Below, in pieces: positions 44,905 to 55,353 of a DNA stretch of 64,000 nt. The DNA comes from Parapristionchus giblindavisi (lineage: Eukaryota; Nematoda; Chromadorea; Rhabditida; Diplogasteridae). Location of the stretch: contig CALSFV010000025.1 of assembly GCA_943737045.1 (NCBI GenBank), forward strand, positions 248,001-312,000, written 5' to 3'. Position 1 is the first letter of the stretch. Each line of letters opens with the position of its first letter. Under the pieces are notes generated by a model. The model saw nothing but the letters and a program-made list of their open reading frames with translations. It was not told the origin of the DNA and searched no databases. Made by a program: the position numbers and the translations under genes.

Positions 44905-45592
44905 TTCGACTATACTGATGACGATGGACATAGTCCTTTTGCATGTTGATACCAGACGAAGTCGCGTCGTCGCGTAACCTGTCTAATTGATTTTCCAAGA
45001 AAAATTTTCAAAAACGGAAATTCGCTGAAAGGCAAGTGTATTAAGGGACCTGCATAGATCGGTCCGGAATGGATTTAAGGCGAGTTAAAAAAGAGTGGAA
45101 GACCCAAATCGGCGAGTTTCATGTCGTTAAAAAGGCACCTCGAAACCCGGCAGTGGAAACGCGAAATTTGAAATCGCGCCGACAAAGGTTCGGGAATTCA
45201 AATTCCGGTCTTCGAGTTTCAGTGCTTTTGAAAGTACTAAAGATGGAAATTTAACTTAAAAATGATTGAAAAATGAAGTTCCAGCTATACTTAATTTTTT
45301 AAAACGAAAAATAGAATTGGGAAAGTCGTAATTTGAATTGAACCTTTGTCGCGCCCGCGAATTCAAATTTCGAGTTTCCAGGTGCTTTTTTAACGCCTGG
45401 AAACTCGTCGATTTGTTTTACACTTTTTAACGCACCATCAGAATCGTGCGCAAAAAAATCGATATCACGCTCCATTCTAGGTTCAAAATGAAGATGTCCA
45501 TCGTCATCAACAACCTTGAGAACTCTACCCCTAAAATTTGATTTTTAACTGGGCCAGACCCCACTGCGGTTCTCTCGTAAGCGGACTCATAT
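44905..45592. mobile_element. Decayed family P element split by a family K insertion
   Basis: Words ctgatgacgatgg, gcctgt/acctgtctaattgatttt and the right end aaaatttgattttt...gcggactcatat match family P. The centre has been replaced by 45079-45437. Confidence 0.6.
45079..45437. mobile_element. Palindromic MITE family K, copy 3 (nested)
   Basis: GGCGAGTTAAAAAAGAGTGG...CACTTTTTAACGCACC with the same inner plan as copies 1 and 2, inserted in a family P relic. Confidence 0.72.
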
Positions 45593-45663
45593 GAAAACAA
45601 TGTAAATTCGTCCATTGAATAATAACACAAAGATGTTCGGTGCTAATAAACAATATACTAAGG

Positions 45664-45819
45664 TTTTTTTGTCCGTGGGGTGTGCCATGGGCAGTACGAT
45701 GGTGTGGGACTAGGGCGCAACCCAAGAGATTTGGGGGGTGGACCTCAAATTCCGTGGGGCATTCCACGCCATGGGATGCGCCCTAGTTCCACACCATGGT
45801 GATGCCCACGGACAAAAAA
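45664..45819. mobile_element. Palindromic MITE, 156 bp
   Basis: TTTTTTTGTCCGTGGG...CCCACGGACAAAAAAT with inner catggtgtg/cacaccatg. It abuts the left end of the 2.3-kb composite. Confidence 0.7.
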
Positions 45820-46723
45820 TACCGGAGTAGGCATAAAGTCATGGGACGCTTTTTCAAAATATTTTTTTGCAACTTTTGCTCTAGGAAAGCAATCAAGCTG
45901 ATCTTTTGAGTCAAAGTAGGCAACTCATCAAGGAATACAACCATGATGTGTTGGTGTAATTAAATTAGTTTACTGTTGCATAGTAGTGACGCAAACGAAG
46001 TACACTTTTCGAACGCGTATAGTTCTTTAGTGAAAAGTCCTGTTCTTCTGAAACATTATGATAATGTAGACCTCACCTAGGGGACCTAGGCTAGGGCTGT
46101 CAATGCAAAAAAAACGAAATAGATCGGACTCCGATTTCAAGCTGTAGCGGGCTGCAAATTTGAGCCCCAAATTTTTTTAAAGACTTTTGAGGCCCAATCG
46201 TTTAGGTCTTCGGAAACTATGCTTCCAACGCAGGGAGCTTCGCAATTTATCAAATAATGATTTCCCTTGGATTGGATTAGTTCTGATTCCATTCAGAGGC
46301 GCATCAAACGTTCTGCTGAGGTGTGCTGGTTTTCTTTTTCACACGTGGGCTGCACCGTCGCTGGCGGCAAGAACTTTTTTGGTACCCGACCTCCCCGATT
46401 TAGCCAAAACAATTTAGGCAAGAACCTCTCTAAAATATATCGGAACATTGAAAATAAGATTTCATCAGAAGGGCGCAGGAATGCGAGAGCTGTGTGAGAG
46501 AAAGCATACGCTACTTGCTGTAATTATGTGGGCAGAATGTTTGCTGCGGGTCTGAAAAGAATCAGAACTAAAACAAAATCAGGAAATCATATTATAAATT
46601 GATAAGCTGCCTGCGTATGAACCATTATTTTAGAATGCATTCTTAACGGTAGGGTCCCAGTCTTTCCAAAAAAATTTTTCATGCCCTGAAAAAAAATGAA
46701 GAGCTATATCCTGTGGCAGTATG

Positions 46724-46866
46724 CAAGAACCGTTTTCCAGGAAAATGTGACGTTATTGGCGTAGGTAAAGGCGTTTTCCAAAAATACTCCGCCTACGCTA
46801 ACGACGCCACATCTTCCTGGAAAATGGTACGCTAACGACGCCACATCTTCCTGGAAAATGGTTCAT
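46724..46866. mobile_element. Palindromic MITE family G, copy 2, with internal duplication
   Basis: gtatgcaagaaccgttttcc and gaaaatggttcatgcat at the ends; acgctaacgacgccacatc occurs twice in tandem in the right arm (about 46795 and 46828), an extra 35-bp step. Confidence 0.68.
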
Positions 46867-46933
46867 GCATCTGGGGATAAATATCACTCTCATTTTGCCC
46901 CTTACAATATAGCGGTCTCACAGGGGAACCTTG

Positions 46934-47734
46934 TGGACATGGCCTGGCCATATGAAAAGACAATATCATAACTACAATACGTTTTCGATGGTGATTACGA
47001 ATCTCTTTTTAGGACTGCCTAGACGAGATGAGTTTCGAAAAAAATCGATATTGAAATCCGGCTAGTGAATTTGAAAATTCGCGAGGGGTAGTATGAACTC
47101 ATCTATCAACCTTCGAAGCAACAACCTGTGTGGTGTAGTGAATAAGGTGTCCGCGTTAACTTTTGATTGTCACTGTTTCGATCCCTCTAGCAGCACTTTT
47201 CTTTTGCTTATTTTCTTGATGTCAAGGTCGAAAGATTAAAACGTGTTGCTGTGATTATGAAAGCCAGAAAATAGAACACACATCGCATTGAAAGAGTGAT
47301 GGTCATGTAATATGTTGAATAAGATGCACAAAGGCCTTTTAACGACATACAAAAGAACGCGAGAAAGGATCAACGACCGATAAAGAAGCATCAACGTTTG
47401 ATCTTGAAATCAACAAAAACAGCAAAAGTAAAGTGCTGTAAGAGGGATCGAACCAGTGACAGTCAAAAGCTAACGCGGACGCCTTATCCACTACACTACA
47501 CAGGTCGTTGTATCGAAGGTTGATAGATGAGTTCACCAATGTTTGTGCACTATCCATCGCGAATTTTCAAATTGACTTCGATTTTAGAGCCGAACTTCGA
47601 TTTTCTCGAAACTCAGCTCGTCTAGGCACTCCTAAAAAGAGATTAGTAATCACCATCGAAAACATATTCTAGTTATGATAATATCATAATAATAATATTG
47701 CCTTCTCGTATGGCCATGCCAAGCCCACAAAGGT
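46934..47734. mobile_element. Foldback MITE with one tRNA-like unit per arm (family F, copy 2)
   Basis: 800 bp. Ends ACCTTGTGGACATGGCC and GGCATGGCCATACGAG in inverted order; arms share cgatggtgattacgaatctc and gatgagtttcga. Each arm has a tRNA-like unit, plus strand at 47120-47196 and minus strand at 47444-47516. Same end type and internal words as the bZIP-intron element at 11280-11695. Confidence 0.78.
47444..47516 (-). pseudogene. tRNA-like unit, right arm of foldback F2
   Basis: Minus strand: A box TAGTGTAGTGGATAAGG and B box GGTTCGATCCC, in tRNA spacing, with a central GTTAGCTTTTGACTG that can make a partial anticodon stem. The mate at 47120-47196 (plus) keeps the A box but its B box is TTTCGATCC. 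Acceptor pairing is incomplete in both. Confidence 0.55.
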
Positions 47735-48130
47735 ATATTATCAGCTCACTCATCCCGCCTGGGCAGTCCAGACGTCGTAGGTGGAATGGCTAGGTTAACG
47801 GTTATCAAAATGCGGTCAGGATTTTCGATTTTTGGGAAATTTTGGCTCAAAATGCGATCAGGCTTGGTATTTTGTTACATACTTTTCGACCAATGCCTGA
47901 CGTCGCTTCAGAAGAACAGGGCTTTTCACTAAAGAATATACGTGTTCGAAAACTGCAAGCGCGATCATTATGCAGCAGTGAACTGATCTAATAATACCAA
48001 TACATGTATTTCTTGATGTGGTTAATGACATTGACTCAAATACCAACTTGATATCTTTCCTAAATCAAGTTTCAAAAAAAAATTAAATAAAGCGTCCCAC
48101 GACTTTATGGCTATAGCCTCTACAGCTACA

Positions 48131-48603
48131 CGGGGAGGGGGCACTGATGTCGACTGTTAGCGTGATTCACGGCGAACTGGTAGTAGACGACGTACACCTG
48201 AACAAAGGACAATGAACAAAGTTAATCGATAAACAATGATAGTTAACGCATCGTTACATTTGCCTTACGCCGTAACGACGGAGACGCGGCAGAGGAGGTT
48301 ACGGTGTAGGCACTTAAGGCAAATGTAACGATGCAGAAATCAATAACATGTCAGATCTTTCAAAATCAATCAAAAATCAACTAACCCAGCCACTTTGCGC
48401 AGGTGACGGCTTGAGGACGAAGCGACAAGACGCTGAAACATGAAAAAATTAACGGTCTCAAAATCGAACGCTTACGACTTAATTGGCATGAATACTAACT
48501 ACTTATAATTAAATACCCCTTGACATTTCATAAGTAGTAAGATGCTTACCGTTCTAGCAGAGGCGAAGTGAACGGGTCCATCTTGAGAGAGCAGAGATAT
48601 CCC
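48131..48603 (-). CDS. Candidate small minus-strand gene, three exons
   Basis: Reading leftwards: gttacag acceptor, exon about 48603-48552, gtaagc donor; gtttcag acceptor, exon about 48433-48388, gttagt donor; the 87-bp palindrome in the second intron; ttgttcag acceptor, exon from about 48198. The splice signals are good and the exons GC-richer than their surroundings. The peptide is Ser/Arg-rich (VASSSSRHLRK) and I do not recognise it. The last exon's frame is uncertain. Confidence 0.3.
48248..48334. mobile_element. 87-bp near-perfect palindrome, copy 2
   Basis: GCATCGTTACATTTGCCTTA and its complement; shorter sister of 8712-8816. Confidence 0.75.
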
Positions 48604-48864
48604 TGTAACAAACTAAATTAGTGAAAAACAACAATTAATGAGCACAGTTAATGAAAGAGCGAAAACAACTATAGCCTACTCAACTAGCAAAATACTTTGA
48701 AAAGTATAATACAAACTAGTATGCAACGAGAACAACATTATTTAGTTGAAAAAATTCCATGGCGGGCATGCCGACGTGACCAAACAAGAAAGGTATTAGC
48801 AAACATCGCCGACCTATTTTACGGCTCTCGATGAAACGGCTCGACTTACCGTAGTTGGGCCATT

Positions 48865-49005
48865 ATTTAAGCCAATAGTTTAGCTCAACTTTGTGACTTA
48901 AATAACAGCCCCACTTCGAACCTAATTATTGGCTCAACCACCAAAATAATGGCTCAACTTTTCACACTCGACCAAATTATTGGCCCCCCTAAAAATGCGG
49001 AGTGA
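48865..49005 (-). repeat. Dispersed repeat shared with 15375-15475 (inverted)
   Basis: Runs aaataatggctcaacttttc, ttcgaacctaattattgg and ggcccccctaaaa correspond, reversed, to the block in the 15-kb spacer. The shared word is a ggctcaa/ttgagtc element occurring several times in tandem. Confidence 0.6.
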
Positions 49006-49243
49006 GATAATCTTTCTCTAATTGTCGCATCTCACAATCAGATAACCTATGGCTCAAATATAAGCGATTTTGCCGTCAGTGTACGATTGAAATCATTGGA
49101 TCACAGGAAGAGGACGGGGGGGATTATGAATCATGATCGCTTGATAGACAACAAAGGGAAAAGAGACTACACTAAAGTGCATGGTAGCTGTACACACACA
49201 GTACGGGCTCATGAAGACAATGTAACTATTTGGATGATTTTGG

Positions 49244-49250
49244 TATAAAA
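49244..49250 (+). promoter_or_regulatory. TATA box of ShKT gene 1
   Basis: TATAAAAGCGG, 48 bp upstream of the ATG. Identical strings at 55300 and 60342 serve genes 2 and 3. The flank of gene 1 (catggtagctgtacacac) is more diverged than those of genes 2 and 3. Confidence 0.7.
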
Positions 49251-49297
49251 GCGGCCATAAAATGTCATAAATCATTGAGTTCACTCAAGCGCCTACT

Positions 49298-50546
49298 ATG
49301 TATCGTCTTCTAGTCCTTCTATCTCTTCCCGTCTTTGCTTCCGCTGCTGCTTGCGAGGCTGATCTAGGTATGTTTGCATTAGTTTAAATTTTTTGACTCG
49401 ATCATGCGGTAAAGAGATTAGGCCCCTTGAATAACGGGTTTTACCTTCACTTTTTTACCTTTACTTTAAATATACTGATCATTTCAATATTAAGCATGTA
49501 TGACGGATGCTGATTGTGATGGTGGTGCAGTTGATTCTTGTGTCGCCGATCCTACAAACGATCCTATGGGTTGTTGTCCTGAGCCAACCACTGTAGCTGC
49601 AGATACTACTACGACAACAGTTGCAACTGTTACTGTTACTAGTGAGCGATTTTATCCTTATATTATATTAATATAGCCAATGAGTATGTATATAGTCATT
49701 GGAATATTGGCTTTTTGACTCCACAACTACCACTTGTGAGCGATTTTATCCTTATATTATATTAATATAGCCAATGAGTATGTATATAGTCATTGGAATA
49801 TTGGCTTTTTGACTCCACAACTACCACTTGTGAGCGATTTTATCCTTAGTAATATAAATACAACTAATGAGTAGATAGTCAATGAAATATTGGGCTTTTA
49901 GACTCCACAACTACGACTTGCGTCGATCTTTTGAATCCCGTCACTGGAGTTTCGGATTGTCCGGCTCGCGCAAGTCTTTGCAATGACTCTACGTACTACG
50001 ACGGTACAAATTATATTATAATAAAATACATTACCGGTACATATTATTGACCGAAATTGTTTTTTTTGCAGTAATGACTCAGCAATGCCCACTTACATGC
50101 GGACGTTGTTCAACCACTAATTCAACTTCTTCCGGTAATTTTGCTATCAACCATCAAAAAATTATCAAAAATAACAAAAAAAATATTGATTACATTTTCC
50201 AGGTTGTGTTGACCTCACTAACGCCAATACTGGAATATCGGACTGCGCTGCAAGAAAGTAAGTAATGATGAACATTTTATCCTTCAATTCATTAAAGGGA
50301 CTGAGACCTTTGTCAGCGGTCTCTTCAAAGGTCTACGCTCTTTCGTTCTTTGAGAACAGAGGAATAGTGTGCCCAATGAAGAGACCATTGAGAGAGGGTC
50401 ACTCTCCCTTTAACTCAATAACCACTATAAGACATAACAACTCAATGAATTTATCATATTGAAGGGCTTACTGCAATAACACAATCTATCAACCACTCAT
50501 GAAGATCCAGTGTCCAGCTACTTGTGGCTTCTGCACTTCTGGTTGA
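49298..50546 (+). CDS. Secreted double-ShKT-domain protein, copy 1 (172 aa)
   Basis: Exons 49298-49367, 49495-49641, 49902-50003, 50072-50134, 50203-50257 and 50465-50546 join in frame to TGA. Residues 1-17 are a signal peptide (LLVLLSLPVFASA). Next comes a Cys-rich segment (residues 20-52) with a CC pair, a Thr-rich linker (about 55-78), then two ShKT domains: Cys 79, 92, 99, 112, 116, 119 and Cys 129, 142, 149, 162, 166, 169, with identical spacing. ShKT domains are stabilised by three disulfides; nematodes use them in many secreted and cuticle-associated proteins. Role and target here are unknown, and nothing seen shows toxicity. Intron 2 contains a 94-bp tandem duplication and intron 5 a T1 MITE. 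The exon and splice model is confirmed by conservation in three copies. Confidence 0.85.
49642..49901 (+). repeat. 94-bp tandem duplication across intron 2 / exon 3 start
   Basis: Units begin at 49642, 49736 and 49830. Each ends in an exon-like actccacaactaccactt followed by a donor gtgagc. The two upstream units have gac instead of agac before it, so the acceptor AG is lost. Copy 2 also has three units; copy 3 has two. Confidence 0.85.
50296..50409. mobile_element. TTAA-flanked MITE (T1) in ShKT gene 1, intron 5
   Basis: TTAA on both sides; AGGGACTGAGACC...GGTCACTCTCCCT. Shared with copies 2 (56353-56466) and 3 (61302-61415), so it predates the amplification. Confidence 0.82.
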
Positions 50547-51159
50547 TAACAACAACTTCCTAATAATTTTGTATTGTATTGTAATAATATGCTTATGTTT
50601 TTCCATTTCTTGATAAATATGATTAATTACATTATTTGTTCAATAGAGAAAAGTGAGTAAACACAGGGTAAAGAAAAAGACTTATTGGACTTCAATCGTT
50701 GACATTTTGCGTAAAGAACTAGAAAACAAAAACTAGAATTTTATAGATTCTCAATGAAAGCCATTTCAATAAATGCCAGCACCTTTAAAGAAATACACGG
50801 TATCTAACTATACACTTTGTCCAAAGACTCCCATTTTGCTTGTGTTCATGAGTCGATCGCGCCGTTTTACACTGAAAACGATAGTAAACGCACATTCGCA
50901 TATGCGGTTTCCGAATTGGATGAAACGTGGCGAGAAGATGGGTACGATTTTCGAACTCAACATGGTCGTTTTACCCTTACTTGATGTGAAACTCATTGAA
51001 ACAGTGTTCATGGAAAAAAGTTAGTTCACGATTGACGGTCATTCTATGGGACCTCTGTCACTCACTAGGCGTTAATGCAGGGAGAGCGAGAATGTATCTA
51101 GAGAAAAATGGCAAAAATTGCTGGACACAATTAGGAGATGATTTCTTTTGCTGATCCTT

Positions 51160-51240
51160 CTGGGGGGATTGAACTTCCCTGTCGACCAACCGATCCGGTT
51201 GATTGTCCAAGCTCTTATCCACTAGACCATGGGTCCCTAT
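51160..51240 (-). pseudogene. tRNA-like unit in array unit 1
   Basis: Minus strand: ATGGTCTAGTGGATAAGAGC (A-box region) and AGTTCAATCCC (weakened B box), separated by a self-complementary caaccggatcggttg stem. Copies at 57217-57297 and 62560-62640; the last has the better B box AGTTCGATCCC. Not a functional tRNA by its stems. Confidence 0.5.
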
Positions 51241-51879
51241 TACCTCATATATCAAAGGATCTAGATATACTCACTCGCACTCGCTCTTATGTACCGATGC
51301 ATGGCTCCGCCCATTTTTGGTAATCTCTATTTATATAGCGATGATGACTCCGCCCCTTTAAGTTTGCGGGCTTGGACACCGATTTCAAACATTAGCAACC
51401 CCAAATTCTTTATTATTTCGGGAAATCGGATCCAAGTATAGAGCTGCTAGACCGGTTAAGCAGCATAAATATAGTTGATCATCATGCATGGTGGAGATGT
51501 GGTTCTGATGACAGAGATGATGGAGCGAAGATCATCCTGCAGAACGATATATTATCACTTATCCGATTTCACCATCGGTACCATTTTGTACAAGCACAGG
51601 ACTGTACCAATATTGAATGTATTGAATGGTAAAGAATTTGTGGCAAATATATCACAACCGTTAAAAATTCAGATTAATTTCGGTTTTATAGTAAAATGGC
51701 TATACAGATATGAGAAAATAGTTTCCTAAAAGAAACAATATCGCGGATTGACAAACGTTGCGAAACTATGTTATTGCAGTAAGAGCTTTTTGATCCACGA
51801 TAATGTTTATGACCATGTAATATACAAATGAAGCCTGAATTGAGGTGCAGCTACCGTACCTTTGCTCGAGTGATATTAG

Positions 51880-52530
51880 TCACTCCTTCAGACGCTGGTA
51901 GAGTTGATCTTCAAAGATGTTGACGTCGGCAGTGTCTTCTGACATGGCCATCAATGATGCTGATCCTGAAGTTCAACGATTTCACTATGTCATTTGCCTT
52001 TGTCAGTATTGATCGGAGATGGATCTCTTAATCGATCAATAATGGTACATTTACCAAATGAAAGTGAATTATATTCTAACTAGGACTAAAAGAGCTAGAC
52101 CAAATTGCTCCTAATAATTTGGAGTAACAGCATCGTGGATTTCCATAAAAAGTTTGCTACTGATGTAACCAGAGAAATTTCATCCACGATGATGTTTATG
52201 ACCAAATAAAGAAGATTCTTGAATAATGGTGCAAATACCGTACCTTTGGTCAAATGTTGGCTGCCTTTCTGTCCTTTATCGAACTGCCCTCCAACATGTG
52301 CACCACGTCAGCAGCAAAGGAGTGCGTCGGCAGCGTTACGGTTTTATGAAAAAAGCAAATTGAATACGACGTGATACCATCGCCAATTACATTATACGTA
52401 CCGTGTGAAGCTGAAATGGCTGCCTATAGCATAAGGCAGTAACCTTCAGTCGTCCTCGACTCCATCATGATGTACGTCTCCAATCGAATCGGCTCGTAGT
52501 TGGTGACCATGCTCGACTACTCCATCTGAA
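51880..52530 (-). pseudogene. Pair of homologous exon-like blocks, array unit 1
   Basis: On the minus strand, a block with acceptor ttcag and 27 codons to TGA (MAMSEDTADVNIFEDQLYQR within) spans 51965-51880. A second block (about 52345-52260) ends in TGA at the homologous point, and both are followed by aaag|gtacggta. Further right, 52510-52440 has an ATG-led frame. The two blocks look like an internal duplication of a small gene of unknown type. The same region occurs at 57937-58587; it is deleted in unit 3. Confidence 0.35.
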
Positions 52531-52539
52531 ATGGATTTG

Positions 52540-53517
52540 AAGTGATTTCAAATCGATTTCCAAGCAATTTTGGCGAAATCACAGAATAAACACTAGAGAG
52601 GATAGAGTCAGTCACGGTTTCCTATCAGTGATTAGTTGAACACTTTTCGGGAGAAGTGAACTTGAACTAGTCACTGATAAGTCTAGACATAAGTGAATAT
52701 GGCAAGGTTGAGATAGTTAGTGAGAGAAAGAGAAAATGTGAAGAGAGAGTGTGCGGATGAGAGAGACCATAGTCTGATCTCACTCATAAACATGTACTTA
52801 GGAAGTGGCTAATCGATATGACCAAATTTCATAGGAATAGGTAGGAATACGGCAGATTTAAATTGATTAGAACGGCTCTCCAAGCTAAAAGTGAATGGCC
52901 TATAGTCGTACTATCTTATAACACGGCTTATAAGCAAAGAAAGAAGCTGAAACTGATTGAACTAAAAGCGGAGAATCACAAATTTCGAATATAGTCAAGA
53001 AAAGCTTGAGAACAAAAGAGAAAGTTCAAAGATCAAGTGTAAAATGGGACTAACGATTATGAAGAAGAAACAACAATAATGATATGCAAATGAACAGCGA
53101 AAATTCTAAGATAGGTTATACATCCGATAAACAAGATAACGATAGAGGGAGGGAGAGAGGGAGACGAAGATAGGCATATAGTGATACAAGAGTCTGAACA
53201 CTTTTTCAAATAATAAGAAGAAGCAGAAGAAAACGAAAATGACAGAAACAATAGCATAGTGAAAAAAAGGCGGGAAAGACACCGAGGATAGATTTTACCG
53301 ATTAGTGGTGGATCATGTCTTTCCTCCTCTGACCTCTCTCGTACTCTCTCATATCTACACAGTCTATGATCAAAGAACGATCACTCATGGCGTGGGAGAA
53401 ATTCGTGGTTAGAACATGCTAGAGAAAGAGGGAAATGGTGAGAGAAGACGCGAATGGAGAGAGACAGCCAACAGGAGTATTTCTTGGCACAGTGCCACAA
53501 CATACTATGGCATCATA
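52540..53517. other. Array unit 1 spacer
   Basis: AG-rich non-coding sequence, duplicated at about 58597-59574 with scattered differences. No exon recognised. Confidence 0.5.
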
Positions 53518-54529
53518 TGAGGCCGTTTGCGTAAGAGTCGACTAAAACATGTGAAATCTGGCACAGTGAAAAAATTAAATTTTTGGGATCGGGGTTCTCA
53601 AGGGTGCTGATGACGATGGCCATGTTCATTTTTCACCTAAAGCCACCGTTGAGGCCAGATGACATCGCGTTGAAATCGCGTTTTCAGTCATTTCTCCTCA
53701 ACCGGTTTATACTAAAATTTGCAGACTATGCACCCAGGGGCAGAATTTGATTACGATCACGCCTGTCTAATTCATTTTTCATGAAAAAGTTTCCGAAATT
53801 TTCAAAATTCGAATTACTCTCAATGGCCATAGTGCGTGAGTGAGATACATAGATCGGACCGTAATGGCTTCAGGATCCCATAGAAAAAATTTCAGCCAAT
53901 TTGCGGAAGATGTTTTCGAGAAAATCAACTTTTAGTGTAATCATTTTGCCATTGAAGTGGAGGCAAGAGGCGAGAGAGTGTGGTGGTGCGAGAGAGCAGA
54001 GAGGCAGGTGAGGTGACCAGAATAGGAAGGCAGGGAAGTGGTCGGGATTGTGTCTCTCTACTCTCTCGCACCACCACACTATCTCGCTTCTTGCCTCCAC
54101 TTCAACTGCAAAATGATTACACTAAAAGTTGATTTTCTCGAAAACATCTTCTGCAAATTGGCTGAAATTTTTTCTATGAGATCCTGAACTCATTACGGTC
54201 CGATCCATGTATCTCACTCACACACTATGACCATTGAGAGTAATTCGGATTTTGAAAATTTCGAAAACTTTTTCATGAAAAATGAATTAGACAGGCGTGA
54301 TCGTCATCAAATTCTGCCCCTGGGTGCATAGTTTGCAAATTTTAGTACCACCGGTTGAGGAGAAATGACTGAAAACGCGATTTCAACGCGACGTCATCTG
54401 GCCTCAACGGTGGCTTTAGGTGAAAAATGAACATGACCATCGTCATCAGCAACCTTGAGAACCCCGATCCCAAAAATTTAATTTTTTCACTGTGCCGGCA
54501 CTTAGTCGGTTCTTACGCAAGCGGCCTCA
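53518..54529. mobile_element. 1.0-kb palindromic element family P, copy 3, unit-1-specific insertion
   Basis: 1,012 bp, TGAGGCCGTTTGCGTAAG...GCAAGCGGCCTCA flanked by TA. In unit 2 the flanks join directly (ggcatcatatatatcat at about 59567), which gives the empty site and a TA duplication (or ATAT, ambiguous in this AT run). Confidence 0.92.
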
Positions 54530-55215
54530 TATATATCATATCATCATATAGAATGCTAACTTTGTGATTGATTCGCAGTGAAGCATAATAGATATTTTAC
54601 TTCAACAAACAGGTTTGTCTAGGAAAATATATCATTTTGTACCGTATTTTCTTGATAAACGAATACAATTAATATTATTATTACTGTGATTTGCCTTTTA
54701 ATTGTTTTTTCTCATTAATACAAATTTTGTTTCAATTTCTTTAGTCATTAAAAGAACTTTATATCAGGGAAACTCATGACTAATTGCAAGGCTTTGAGAA
54801 TCGAAAAATATTCATACGCAAGGAAAATAAATAATGTGTACAAATGCGCCCCGCATCAGTTTCTTCTATTTTGTATTGTATTTTTTGGTTTGGTCGGTCG
54901 ATAAGTATTGATTATGCTTAATTTATCGATTGCGTATTTCAATCAAATGCAATGAGAAGGATGAACCAGTGTTCTGAAGCACAGAAAACTGTCCACTTCT
55001 CGCAACTGCTTTTCGCAAATTTCATTGTTCAAGTCCGGTTTACAAATTTGCAAGCATCTTGAAAATGTCTCGACATTCTGTTCTCGAAACTGGCGTCGTT
55101 GAATCAATTTTTCACCATAAAATCACTATGAATCCACAATACAATTCTAGCCTACGTTTTCTGTTCCAATGACTTTGAAAAAGGATGCCGATTCCGGCTG
55201 GTGCAATACAACAAC
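54530..55215. other. Array spacer shared by all units
   Basis: Non-coding run (agtattgattatgcttaattta and following) repeated at 59575-60259 and, in part, at 63590-63955. Confidence 0.6.
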
Positions 55216-55299
55216 AAAGAGACTACACTAAAGTGCATGCCTGCTGTATACACACACTACGAGATCATGAAGACAATGTAACAATTTCGATGATTATGG

Positions 55300-55306
55300 T
55301 ATAAAA
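55300..55306 (+). promoter_or_regulatory. TATA box of ShKT gene 2
   Basis: TATAAAAGCGG, 48 bp before the ATG. Confidence 0.7.
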
Positions 55307-55353
55307 GCGGCCATGGATTGCCATATATCATTGAGTTCACTCAAGCGCCTACT

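Larger units (their letters stand above)
45833..48094. mobile_element. 2.3-kb composite TIR element
   Basis: Inverted ends of about 210 bp: aaagtcatgggacgctttt at the left, aaagcgtcccacgacttt at the right; then cttttcgaacgcgta and agttctttagtgaaaag near 46020 matched inverted at about 47900-47955. Inside are two overlapping frames at 46187-46497 without family motifs, a family G MITE and the large foldback. No transposase found. Confidence 0.65.

Noticed and set aside
50773..51024. 83-codon frame repeated at 56830-57081
   Set aside because: Repeated only because the whole array unit is duplicated; in unit 3 the frame is broken, and no motif or splice support exists.
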